The notes under the pieces were generated by a model. The model worked only from the letters and a program-made list of their open reading frames with translations. It ran no database searches and had not been told where the DNA came from. Below, in pieces: positions 1 to 8,989 of a stretch of DNA of 64,000 nucleotides (position 1 is its first letter; every line of letters starts with the position of its first letter). The stretch is from Halopseudomonas pachastrellae. GTDB lineage: Bacteria > Pseudomonadota > Gammaproteobacteria > Pseudomonadales > Pseudomonadaceae. Both the position numbers and the translations under genes were made by a program. The stretch spans positions 124,001 through 188,000 of the forward strand of contig NZ_FOUD01000002.1 of NCBI RefSeq assembly GCF_900114765.1. Reading direction: 5' to 3'.

Positions 1-683
1 GATATGAGTTCGATCGCTTCAACTACCAGGCCTGTCAGGGCGATGAGGGATGGGATTGGGATGACCCGAATGTCGGCGAAAGTGGAAGCTTCCCGCTCAG
101 CGTAGCCAGCGACGGCAAGCTGGTGCTGGATGACGAGCTGGAAGGATACGCGTCACCGGATGGCCGCACCCTGCTGCTGGGCGTTGAAGCCACCGAAGTG
201 CTCGACGGCGCGATCGAAGAAAACGATGGGGAGCAACACTTCCGCCAGATGCTGTTGGCCGTCAAAACCGCTAGCACCAACAATCTGGCCAACCGCGAAT
301 ATCGCTTGATGGCGATCGGCATGTACGCCGAAACAGGCCTGGTCGAGCCAACCCGTCTGAGCGCTGGAAGCCTGCGCTTTGACGCCGAGGGCAACGCTGA
401 AATGAGCGCCGCCTGGCACTGGCAGCAGGTGACAGAGTCCGGCTTCAGCGACTCCAGCCTCAATGAGCAGTTCAACCTGGCGTTCGATACGGACTTCGAT
501 GAGGGCACTCTGCAGCTGCAAGCGGTGCAGGACAACAACGACGGTGGCCAACTGACGTTCACCGCCGACGGTTACGTCCAGGAAGGCGAGCGCCTGATCG
601 TGCTCGGCGCCAGCGGCGAGAACTCCGACGGTGGCGACTTCAGCGGCATGATGATCGGGGTGTGTACGAACTGCGACGAGTAA
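1..683 (+). CDS. Unrecognised acidic protein, C-terminal part only
   Basis: An open frame enters from the left edge (first full codon at base 3) and runs to TAA at 681-683, giving the last 226 residues of a protein whose start lies outside the window. The visible part is rich in Asp, Glu, Gly and Ser, has no membrane segment and no motif I recognise, and ends with a Cys-Thr-Asn-Cys pair close to the C-terminus. The acidic, low-hydrophobicity composition would suit a secreted or periplasmic beta-rich protein, but that is inference. An internal ATG at 123 has no clear ribosome site, and the frame is equally good before it, so I treat the gene as truncated by the window. A good hairpin terminator follows at 705-729. 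I assign no function. Confidence 0.75.
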   Translation, partial: YEFDRFNYQACQGDEGWDWDDPNVGESGSFPLSVASDGKLVLDDELEGYASPDGRTLLLGVEATEVLDGAIEENDGEQHFRQMLLAVKTASTNNLANREYRLMAIGMYAETGLVEPTRLSAGSLRFDAEGNAEMSAAWHWQQVTESGFSDSSLNEQFNLAFDTDFDEGTLQLQAVQDNNDGGQLTFTADGYVQEGERLIVLGASGENSDGGDFSGMMIGVCTNCDE

Positions 684-704
684 TCGCGCCCTCGCACGAC
701 CCAG

Positions 705-729
705 AGCGCCCGGCACCCTGCCGGGCGCT
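705..729 (+). terminator. Hairpin terminator after the first gene
   Basis: A perfect 9-bp GC-rich stem (AGCGCCCGG at 705-713, CCGGGCGCT at 721-729) with a 7-base loop is followed by TTTGCTATT. It lies 22 bases after the stop codon of the upstream gene. The T-run is short, so termination may be partial. Confidence 0.7.
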
Positions 730-828
730 TTGCTATTGGGCGAGCGTCAATAGCCCTCACGCCCTGCCAACACATATCCCCCGGCGCACAGGCGAGTAAA
801 GCAGCCACAGCGACTGGCATACCGTTAG

Positions 829-1106
829 GGAAGCACTGATTAATTCCGCATGCTCTCTGGCGTTCAGTCTGGGCCGCATCCGGCCGGGCTGCAATCAAGG
901 CGTGGTTTCGAAGGCATGTCTGGACCTGTCGAGAAATCACAACGCAGAGTGCGGCCCGGACTGAGCGCCCCGCAGGGCGAGCGCTCAAGCATGCATCTGA
1001 CTGCGTTTCGCTGCTTGCCAATAGAACCATTATTGGCTGCACGTCGCGCCTTGCATCTACACGCTTGAGCACTCGCAGAGTGCGTGTGGAATTAATCAGT
1101 GCTTCC
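829..1106. mobile_element. 278-bp MITE-like element, IS5-type ends
   Basis: Perfect 19-bp terminal inverted repeats, GGAAGCACTGATTAATTCC at 829-847 and its complement at 1088-1106, bound 278 bp with no plausible gene. The element is flanked by direct TTAG copies at 825-828 and 1107-1110, which fit the 4-bp YTAR target duplications of the IS5 group (family knowledge). Inside are further inverted repeats: 859-878 pairs imperfectly with 950-969, GCATGC recurs at 848-853 and about 990, and a perfect 7-bp stem-loop (GCCAATA/TATTGGC) lies at 1017-1037. This is the structure of a non-autonomous miniature element moved in trans by a related transposase. The right TTAG copy contains the stop codon of the response-regulator gene, so the insertion left that gene intact. 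It also fills the convergent gap after the gene ending at 683. Confidence 0.75.
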
Positions 1107-1778
1107 TTAGTTGATCAGCCCCATACGGATGGCTTCCTGCACCGCCTGGGCACGGCTGCTGATGCCCAGCTTGGCGTAGATATTCTTGATGTGCTTGGCG
1201 GCCGTGTGATAACTCACGCCCAGCATGTCTGCCGCTTCCGCCGTCTTGTAGCCATTGCCGATCACCAGCAAAAACTCCTGCTCACGCGCACTCAGGCGCT
1301 CGACATTGTCCACCTCGGGTAACCCGCGACGGTGCAGCTCGGGTGCAGCGCCCTGCGGCGCCTGCTGAAAGTAGCCCAGCATGCGCTGAGCAATCTGCGG
1401 TGATAACGGCGGCACGCCCTTGACGATCCCCAGCAGCGCACTGGCAATCTGCTCCTGCGGGTCTTCCTTCAGCAGGTAGCCGTTGGCCCCCGCCTGCAGC
1501 GCAGGAAACAGGTGCATATCGTCGTCGTACATGGTGGCGACCACCAGCTGCGCATCCGGGTGCTGCTGGCGACATTGGCGAATAAAGTCCACTCCTGAGC
1601 CGTCCGGCAATTGCAGGTCAACCAGGCACAGCTGCGGCGCTCGCTCATCCAGCGCCTGGCAGGCACTGCGCAACGTGCTGTAGAACTGAACTTCCGCGTC
1701 CGGCCAGGCCCGACGCGCTGCATCGGCCAGCCAGCGCTGGGCATCCTTGAGGTCTTCCAGAATCACTATGTTTTTCAT
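1107..1778 (-). CDS. NarL/LuxR-family response regulator
   Basis: A 223-residue two-domain regulator. The N-terminal receiver domain (about residues 1-120) has the acidic pocket after the first strand (ILEDL), the phosphoacceptor Asp54 in the VDLQLPDGSG segment, and a conserved Lys near residue 106. The C-terminal part (about 155-220) is a GerE/LuxR helix-turn-helix (LSAREQEFLLVIGNGYKTAEAADMLG, then a YHTAAKHIKNIYAKLGI-type recognition region). It should be phosphorylated by the kinase encoded just upstream, with which it overlaps by 4 bp (ATGA, 1775-1778). Its target genes cannot be told from the sequence. The stop codon lies within the target duplication of the adjacent MITE. Confidence 0.9.
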   Translation of the reverse strand: MKNIVILEDLKDAQRWLADAARRAWPDAEVQFYSTLRSACQALDERAPQLCLVDLQLPDGSGVDFIRQCRQQHPDAQLVVATMYDDDMHLFPALQAGANGYLLKEDPQEQIASALLGIVKGVPPLSPQIAQRMLGYFQQAPQGAAPELHRRGLPEVDNVERLSAREQEFLLVIGNGYKTAEAADMLGVSYHTAAKHIKNIYAKLGISSRAQAVQEAIRMGLIN

Positions 1779-3973
1779 GTCTGCTGTCCGCCTCCCAACG
1801 GAATCTCACAGCGCATGGCCAGCCCGCCCTCCAGCGGACTCCACCAGACGATCTCCCCTCCGAGCTCTTCACTGCGTTGTCGCATACCACTTAAACCAAC
1901 CCCGTCACCCTCCAGGCGATCAGCCAGCAAACCACCACCATCGTCCTGGTACTCCAGAATCAGGCGCTCGTCGGCCAGCCTGAGGCGCACATGCACCCTT
2001 GAAGCCGCTCCGTGCTTGAAGGTGTTGGAACAGGCCTCACGCAGGATGCGCGACAGGTTACGCTCGATACGCGGGCTCAACAGCCAGCTGCGCGCCGCCG
2101 GGTCCAGCTGCATGTCTAGCGCAAGACCAAACAGACGACAACGCTCACGCGCCTCGGCCTGCCATCGCGCATAGCTTTGCTGCAGTTGCACCGCGCCCTT
2201 CTGCAACCCCTGAATCACCTCGCGCAACTCGCGCAGACAGTCACGTGCCAGTTGCTGCAGCTCGTCACTGCCCTGCGCCCGATAAACCACAGAGAGCAGA
2301 CGCGCACCGACATCGTCATGCAGGTCACGCGCGACCCGCTGGCGCTCGCTGATCACCCCGGTTTGATAGGAATGGTGGTACTGCTGGGCATAGCTGAACA
2401 GGGTCAATGCCTGCTGACAGAAATCCAGGTCCTTGCGATCAAACAGGCGCCGCCCGCCGGCGGCGTAACTGAGCACCTGCGCCGGCCCCTCGTCGACCGC
2501 CGGCACAGCAAGACGCAAGCCGTTGTCCCGGATTTCTGGCTGTCTGACCACCTCGTCGGTCTGTTCGATGCGCAGCGGGTCATATATCTCCTGCAGCGCC
2601 TTGCACCACTGCGCCGGGATCGGCCGCTGATACTCGAACGCCTGCTGCAGGATGCGCGGCAGGCGCTGATGCAGAGCGCCACGCGGGTTGTCAGGCGCCA
2701 GCCAGAGCAAAAAGCCCTGGCGAATCGGCAAATACACCCAGCCGACCACCGCCAGCGAGACCAGCAGGCCCATGCTGGTTTCCAGGTCCAGCAGCAAAAT
2801 CAGAAAGGCGTCCAGTACGATGAACAGCACGCCGAAGGCAAACCAGAACCAAGCCAGCAGAATCCAGCGATCCAGGTCGAACAACCTGTAGCGCACGATG
2901 CCCAGGGCAATGCCCAGGTAGGTCAGTACAAAAAAGGCCCAGGCATGGGTTTGGTGGGCAACCGAGGGATAACCGATCACCTGCGGAAAGATGACCAGCA
3001 ACAGGTAACCGAAGGCACCGGCAAACCAGGCGGCCAGCAGCCACTTCAGCCGCGCGCGCGCCACCGGCTCATAACGGGTCCAGCGCCACTGGATACAGGC
3101 GAACAGAATGTCCACCGCAAACCACGCCAGCAACGGATAGCGCACCGCCATATCCAGATCGGGGAACCACTGCAGCCAGTTGCCGGCGAGCGTGGCCAGC
3201 ACCACCGGCACCATCACGCGCTCGATCGGGAAGCGCCCCAACGGCAACGGGTAATACCAGAACAGGGCCGTACCGGTGCCGGCGAACAGCATCGCGCCGG
3301 CCTGATTGGCTCGCGAGAGCAGCAGGAACCAGTCTGGTGCCAGCGTCAGCTCCCGTGTGGTGTAGACGGCGCTGGCGATAATTGCCACCGCAATGGCCAG
3401 CCCCGCCAGCGCATAAAGCAAAGGGCCCCGCTCGGTCTGCACAAACGCCCAGGCGGCCACGCCCATCAGCAGCACGGCAAGGCCGCAGCCCACCTGATAC
3501 CAGAACAACAACGGCAATTGAGTCAGGCCCCGCTGGGCCTCGGGCTGCAGGTCAACCCAGCGGGTGACGGAGGGTGCAGCAGCGTCGGCAGACGGCGTCT
3601 GTATCTGCAATTGCAGACCGTCGCCATGCAGGATGGCCCAGAGCTGGGCATGACGCTCAAAGAAGCGGTTATAGACGGCGTACTCGCGGGCGTCATCCGG
3701 TTCGGCCACGGCATCCCAGGATTCCAGCACCAGTGAGCCGGCACCGCTGCGCACCGCCAGCAGCAGCTCACCTTCGTGCAGCAAGCCTGCGGCCGGCCCA
3801 TCACTGTCGATACGAACAACACGCACACCCTCGGCCGAGCGCTCAGCGCTGAACCCCAGCCAAGGCTGGTCAGAGGCCACCTGCAGGGCCAGAAAGAACA
3901 ACAGCAGCGCTATCGCCAGGCCGGCGGACAGCACGCTGAAGGGCGGTGTTTCCTTGAGCATCGGACGGAGCAA
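1775..3973 (-). CDS. Membrane sensor histidine kinase with PDZ-like domain
   Basis: A 732-residue kinase of the NarX/UhpB (HisKA_3) type. The first membrane helix is at about residues 13-33. It is followed by a periplasmic segment of about 120 residues whose start (GPAAGLLHEGELLLAV) looks like a PDZ carboxylate-binding region, then by several membrane helices (about 155-400) and a cytoplasmic core. The phosphoacceptor is His552 in ERQRVARDLHDDVGARLLS. The C-terminal HATPase_c domain has an EACSNTFKHG N-box and a DDGGGL G-box. The partner regulator follows with a 4-bp overlap. The frame opens at TTG 3973; an ATG four codons later (3961) is an equally possible start, as neither has an ideal ribosome site. 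The signal sensed is unknown; a peptide or protein C-terminus would suit a PDZ-like fold. Confidence 0.85.
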   Translation of the reverse strand: MLRPMLKETPPFSVLSAGLAIALLLFFLALQVASDQPWLGFSAERSAEGVRVVRIDSDGPAAGLLHEGELLLAVRSGAGSLVLESWDAVAEPDDAREYAVYNRFFERHAQLWAILHGDGLQLQIQTPSADAAAPSVTRWVDLQPEAQRGLTQLPLLFWYQVGCGLAVLLMGVAAWAFVQTERGPLLYALAGLAIAVAIIASAVYTTRELTLAPDWFLLLSRANQAGAMLFAGTGTALFWYYPLPLGRFPIERVMVPVVLATLAGNWLQWFPDLDMAVRYPLLAWFAVDILFACIQWRWTRYEPVARARLKWLLAAWFAGAFGYLLLVIFPQVIGYPSVAHQTHAWAFFVLTYLGIALGIVRYRLFDLDRWILLAWFWFAFGVLFIVLDAFLILLLDLETSMGLLVSLAVVGWVYLPIRQGFLLWLAPDNPRGALHQRLPRILQQAFEYQRPIPAQWCKALQEIYDPLRIEQTDEVVRQPEIRDNGLRLAVPAVDEGPAQVLSYAAGGRRLFDRKDLDFCQQALTLFSYAQQYHHSYQTGVISERQRVARDLHDDVGARLLSVVYRAQGSDELQQLARDCLRELREVIQGLQKGAVQLQQSYARWQAEARERCRLFGLALDMQLDPAARSWLLSPRIERNLSRILREACSNTFKHGAASRVHVRLRLADERLILEYQDDGGGLLADRLEGDGVGLSGMRQRSEELGGEIVWWSPLEGGLAMRCEIPLGGGQQT

Positions 3974-4067
3974 TCCTGCTTACCTGTCGAACATCAGCAA
4001 GGCAAGCATGCCCTAGCAGGGGCGACGGGTCACCCCTTCAAACGGAAAATGCTGGCAAAAAGCCTTA

Positions 4068-5129
4068 TCAGCCGGCGCGACGCATCAGCCAGGCGCCCAG
4101 CGCCAGCAACAGACCAATGGGCAGCAGCACCGCGATCAACGGCGAAAAGCCAAACACCAGACTGGACGGGCCCAGCAGATCCTGAACAATCTGGAACACA
4201 AAGCCGACCAGCACCCCGGTGAACAGTCGCTGCCCCATGGTGACCGAGCGCAGCGGGCCAAAGATAAAGGACACCGCCACAAACACCAGCACGGCGGTAG
4301 CCAGCGGCTGGAAGAGCTTTTTCCAGAAGGCCAGCCAGTAACTCTGGTTGTTCAGGCCCTGCTCTGCCAGGTACTTCTGATAGCGCCAGATACCCGTTAA
4401 CGGCAGCGCATCGGCCTCCAGCAGCACCACCTGCAGCAGCTCCGGTGACAGGTGCACGTCCCAGCGCTCCTGCAGATTGACGGTCACCGAGCTTTCGCCG
4501 GTATCGGCAAAATGCGTCGAGCGCACATCCTCCATCAGCCAATCGTCCTGCTGCACGGCTGCGCGGCTGGCAAAGCTGGCTTCCAGCAGGCGCCGCTGGT
4601 CATCAAAGCGGTAGCGGGTAATACCGTAGAGCACACCATTAGGCTGCACCGCATTGATATGCAGAAAGTCATTACCCTCGCGGTGCCACAAGCCCTTGGA
4701 CTTCAATGCCTCGTCGCTGCCCTCGGCAATCGCCTTGCGGCTTTCCGCCAGGTTGGCGGTATAGGGCGCGACGTACTCGCCAATCGCAACGCCCAGCACC
4801 ATCAACAGCAACAAGGGCTTCATGACCGCCAGCGTGATCCGCGCGATGGACACGCCCGAGGCGCGCATGATGGTCAGTTCGGAGTTACTGGCCAGCGTGC
4901 CCAGCCCAACCAGACAACCGACCAGCGCAGCCAGCGGCAGCAGCTCGTGCACGCGCCCCGGCAGGGACAACAGCGTGTAGACCAGCGCCTGCGCTGGGCC
5001 ATAGCCGCCGTCGACATCGTCCAGCTCGTTGATATAGGAGAACAGCAGATCCAGGCCCAGGATCACCGCCAGCACCGCCAGAATCCCCAGCAGCACCGCA
5101 CTGCCAATGTGTCGATCAAGCCGCCGCAT
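4068..5129 (-). CDS. lptG: LPS export ABC permease LptG
   Basis: A 353-residue inner-membrane protein of the YjgP/YjgQ family. With LptF and the ATPase LptB it extracts lipopolysaccharide from the inner membrane and passes it to LptC/LptA. Three N-terminal membrane helices include the coupling-helix region ASNSELTIMRASGVS, which is typical of LptF/G. A periplasmic beta-jellyroll of about 150 residues follows, then three C-terminal helices. The ATG at 5129 was chosen because GGGAGG lies just before it and the protein then begins MRRLDRHIG, as family members do; upstream in-frame codons have no such support. It overlaps the end of lptF by 14 bp, so the two are translated from one message. Confidence 0.93.
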   Translation of the reverse strand: MRRLDRHIGSAVLLGILAVLAVILGLDLLFSYINELDDVDGGYGPAQALVYTLLSLPGRVHELLPLAALVGCLVGLGTLASNSELTIMRASGVSIARITLAVMKPLLLLMVLGVAIGEYVAPYTANLAESRKAIAEGSDEALKSKGLWHREGNDFLHINAVQPNGVLYGITRYRFDDQRRLLEASFASRAAVQQDDWLMEDVRSTHFADTGESSVTVNLQERWDVHLSPELLQVVLLEADALPLTGIWRYQKYLAEQGLNNQSYWLAFWKKLFQPLATAVLVFVAVSFIFGPLRSVTMGQRLFTGVLVGFVFQIVQDLLGPSSLVFGFSPLIAVLLPIGLLLALGAWLMRRAG

Positions 5130-6219
5130 GCTGACCTCCCTTGGCCTGACGCGGCGCAAACAGCGCGTCGCGATTGAGTACCACACCAATCAGCAGGAAC
5201 AGCCCGTGCACCCACCACAGCCCCAGCGCTGGCGGCAGTTTGCCCGACTCAATCCAGCCGCGCGCACTGATCAGCAGCGCCAGATAGGCCATGTACAGCA
5301 AAATGGCCGGCAGCAGCTTGAGAAAGCGCCCCTGACGCGGATTGACTCGCGCCAGCGGCACGGCAAAGAAGGCAACAATCGGCACCAGCAGCGGAATCGC
5401 GATGCGCCACTGCAGCTCGGCGCGCTCATCCAGCCCGCGCTCACTCAGCAGCTGAGTGGTCGACATAGCCTCGCGATCGCTGACCTCGGTCTGCACTTCC
5501 GGCTTGGGCAACAGCACACCGTAGGTGTCGTAAGAAATGGTTCTGAAGGCCGGCGAGCCAGGCTGGCCCTCGTAGCGGAAACCCTGATTCAGCACCAGAT
5601 AACGGCTGCCGTCCGGGTTCAGCTCCTGGGTACCGGATTCAGCCACCAACACGCCCAGCACGGCATCTTCGCCGTCGCCACGGCGTTCGGTAATAAACAC
5701 GTCCTGCAACTCGGTGCGGTCTTCAGACAGGCCACCGGCGTAGGTCACCCGCTGACCACTGCCCAGCGCCTGAAAGCGCCCGGCAGCCAGGGTGTCAAAC
5801 TCGGTCAGCGCATCCTGCTGGTTCAGCAGCTGCTGGGTTTTCAACACGCCACCCGGTGCCACCCAAAAGCTCAAAAGCGCCACCAGCAGAGCAATCAGCA
5901 GCGCCGGCCCCTGGGTGTAAGCGATCAACTTGCGGTCGCTCATGCCGGTTGCCGACAGCACCGTCATCTCGCTGTCGAGATACAGCCGCCCGTAGGCCAG
6001 CAAAATGCCGAGAAACAGCCCCAGCGGCAGAATCAGCACCATGAACCCCGGCAGCCGGTAGGCCATGATGACAAAGAGTACCGACGCGTCCAGCTGACCA
6101 GCAGCGGCCTGCGCCAGGTATTTGATAAAGCGGCCACTCATGATGATCAGCAGCAGCACACCGCTGACCGCAGTCAGCGTCCACAGCACTTCGCGGCTGA
6201 GATAACGGAAAACAATCAC
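5116..6219 (-). CDS. lptF: LPS export ABC permease LptF
   Basis: A 367-residue partner of LptG with the same layout: N-terminal helices, a coupling region (YLDSEMTVLSATGMS), a periplasmic jellyroll and C-terminal helices. The start is a GTG at 6219: the protein then begins (M)IVFRYLSREVL, the conserved N-terminus of LptF, and AAGGA lies 8 bases upstream. A longer frame from 6342 adds sequence unlike the family and runs through a palindrome and promoter. The gene is first in a two-gene operon with lptG and is divergent from pepA, as in other pseudomonads (recalled synteny). Confidence 0.93.
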   Translation of the reverse strand: MIVFRYLSREVLWTLTAVSGVLLLIIMSGRFIKYLAQAAAGQLDASVLFVIMAYRLPGFMVLILPLGLFLGILLAYGRLYLDSEMTVLSATGMSDRKLIAYTQGPALLIALLVALLSFWVAPGGVLKTQQLLNQQDALTEFDTLAAGRFQALGSGQRVTYAGGLSEDRTELQDVFITERRGDGEDAVLGVLVAESGTQELNPDGSRYLVLNQGFRYEGQPGSPAFRTISYDTYGVLLPKPEVQTEVSDREAMSTTQLLSERGLDERAELQWRIAIPLLVPIVAFFAVPLARVNPRQGRFLKLLPAILLYMAYLALLISARGWIESGKLPPALGLWWVHGLFLLIGVVLNRDALFAPRQAKGGQHAAA

Positions 6220-6249
6220 GAAACAGGTCCTTGGCTCCGGGGTCTTTAA

Positions 6250-7860
<1,611 letters not shown>

Positions 7861-7863
7861 TCA

Positions 7864-7950
7864 AGCAGCCACAAGCTGCAAGCGACAAGCCTCAAGCCTG
7901 ACCGGTGCGATGGTTTTAACTTGCAGCTTGCGGCTTGAAGCTTGAAGCTA
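7864..7950. repeat. AAGCT-rich inverted repeat between pepA and holC
   Basis: Two arms, about 7864-7900 and 7921-7950, are made of degenerate units of the form CAAGCTKCAAGC and are roughly inverted to each other around a short AT-richer centre. The repeat fills the whole pepA-holC gap. A related repeat occurs at 32034-32175. It may fold into an imperfect stem in the transcript. It resembles the intergenic palindromic repeats of pseudomonads; I cannot assign it to a named family. Confidence 0.55.
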
Positions 7951-7955
7951 CCCCC

Positions 7956-8387
7956 ATGACCCGCATCGATTTTTACCTGCTTTCCAGTGACCAGCCGCAG
8001 ACGCGGCTGGCGTATGCCTGTCGGCTCGCGCACAAGGCCTGGCAGAAGGGCCACCGTGTGTACCTGCACTGCGCCTCTGAACAGATGTGTCAGGAGCTGG
8101 ACGCGCTCTTGTGGTCGTTCCGCCGTGATGCCTTTGTGCCCCATGTCATTTTGGGCGAGGGGCCGGAGGAGGCGGTAAGTTGCGGCAATGGCGAGCAGCC
8201 GGGTACCCACGCTGACCTGCTGATCAACCTGTCGGACCAGACGCCGAGTTTTTTCAGCCGCTTTCAGCGACTGGCAGAAATCGTGGTGGAACACGATGGT
8301 GTGCGTCTGCCGGCGCGTGAGCGCTTCCGTTTCTACCGGGAGCGGGGCTATCCTCTACATTCCCATCAAATACGGACAGCGGGATGA
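7956..8387 (+). CDS. holC: DNA polymerase III chi subunit
   Basis: A 143-residue HolC protein. It starts MTRIDFYLLSSDQ and carries the family's conserved stretches CRLAHKAWQKGHRVYLHC, LDALLWSFRRDAFVPH and INLSDQTPSFFSRFQRLAEIV. Chi pairs with psi and links the clamp-loader complex of the replicative polymerase to single-strand binding protein. The ATG at 7956 was preferred over an in-frame ATG at 7935 because the latter adds a short tail encoded by the AAGCT repeat. The gene is three bases ahead of the next reading frame, so it is co-transcribed with it. Confidence 0.92.
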   Translation: MTRIDFYLLSSDQPQTRLAYACRLAHKAWQKGHRVYLHCASEQMCQELDALLWSFRRDAFVPHVILGEGPEEAVSCGNGEQPGTHADLLINLSDQTPSFFSRFQRLAEIVVEHDGVRLPARERFRFYRERGYPLHSHQIRTAG

Positions 8388-8390
8388 CCC

Positions 8391-8867
8391 ATGAAGCAGC
8401 GCGACCCCTCGGAGCCTTCACGACTGCTGGAGGACCTGGAATCCATCCGCACCCTGCTTGATGAGCATCCCGAGCCGGAGATCGGCGACGACGGCCAGCT
8501 CGACATTCCCCTGCTGCAGGACGTTATCCTCAACCCTGACGAGCCGCCCTTGAGCGCCGTCGAGCACCCCGCCCCACCGCTGACCAGCGGCATGGCCAAC
8601 AGATCACCCAATCCGTTTTTGCCCTACGCTTCCCTGGCCAAACTGGCTGAAGAGCGCATGCAGCTGGACCAGATCATGGCCCAGCAGAGCCCCTTCTCCG
8701 CAGTGCCCAGCTCAGCACGTGAAGCACGGCTGGAAGCACGCCTTCAGGCCGAGGCACAACTGCTGCTGCAGGAGGTCATCGACGACCTGCTGCCGACCAT
8801 CGAAGACGAGCTGCGCAAGCGCATGCAGGGCAAGTTGCAGCAACTGGTACGCGAACAGCTGAAATAA
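8391..8867 (+). CDS. Conserved hypothetical protein between holC and valS
   Basis: A 158-residue, acidic, Leu- and Gln-rich protein with no membrane segment. The N-terminal half is Pro- and Asp/Glu-rich and probably disordered (LLEDLESIRTLLDE, PEPEIGDDGQLDIPLLQD). The C-terminal third (about 105-158) is strongly helical with heptad-like spacing (ARLEARLQAEAQLLLQEVIDDLLPTIEDELRKRMQ), as in a coiled coil. Pseudomonads usually have a gene of this type at this place. I recognise no function; the operon position next to holC is the only hint. Confidence 0.8.
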   Translation: MKQRDPSEPSRLLEDLESIRTLLDEHPEPEIGDDGQLDIPLLQDVILNPDEPPLSAVEHPAPPLTSGMANRSPNPFLPYASLAKLAEERMQLDQIMAQQSPFSAVPSSAREARLEARLQAEAQLLLQEVIDDLLPTIEDELRKRMQGKLQQLVREQLK

Positions 8868-8903
8868 CCCTCAGCGGGCTGGGCCTCCCCGCCCCGCGAC
8901 CGC

Positions 8904-8909
8904 TATAAT
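8904..8909 (+). promoter_or_regulatory. Possible -10 box before valS
   Basis: A perfect TATAAT hexamer lies 80 bases upstream of the valS start, in the only non-coding gap before that gene. No matching -35 hexamer is visible at 16-18 bp, so this is a weak call. Confidence 0.35.
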
Positions 8910-8989
8910 GGCGGTTTTTCCTGCGCGCTCGACGCCTGCCGCGTCCCAAGCGCCTGCCATTCCTGAATAGCCGGATAGCCAAGACACCC

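Noticed and set aside
2177..3736. 519-residue plus-strand frame opposite the histidine kinase
   Set aside because: Gln/Arg/His-rich shadow with no recognisable domain. The kinase on the minus strand has all its motifs.
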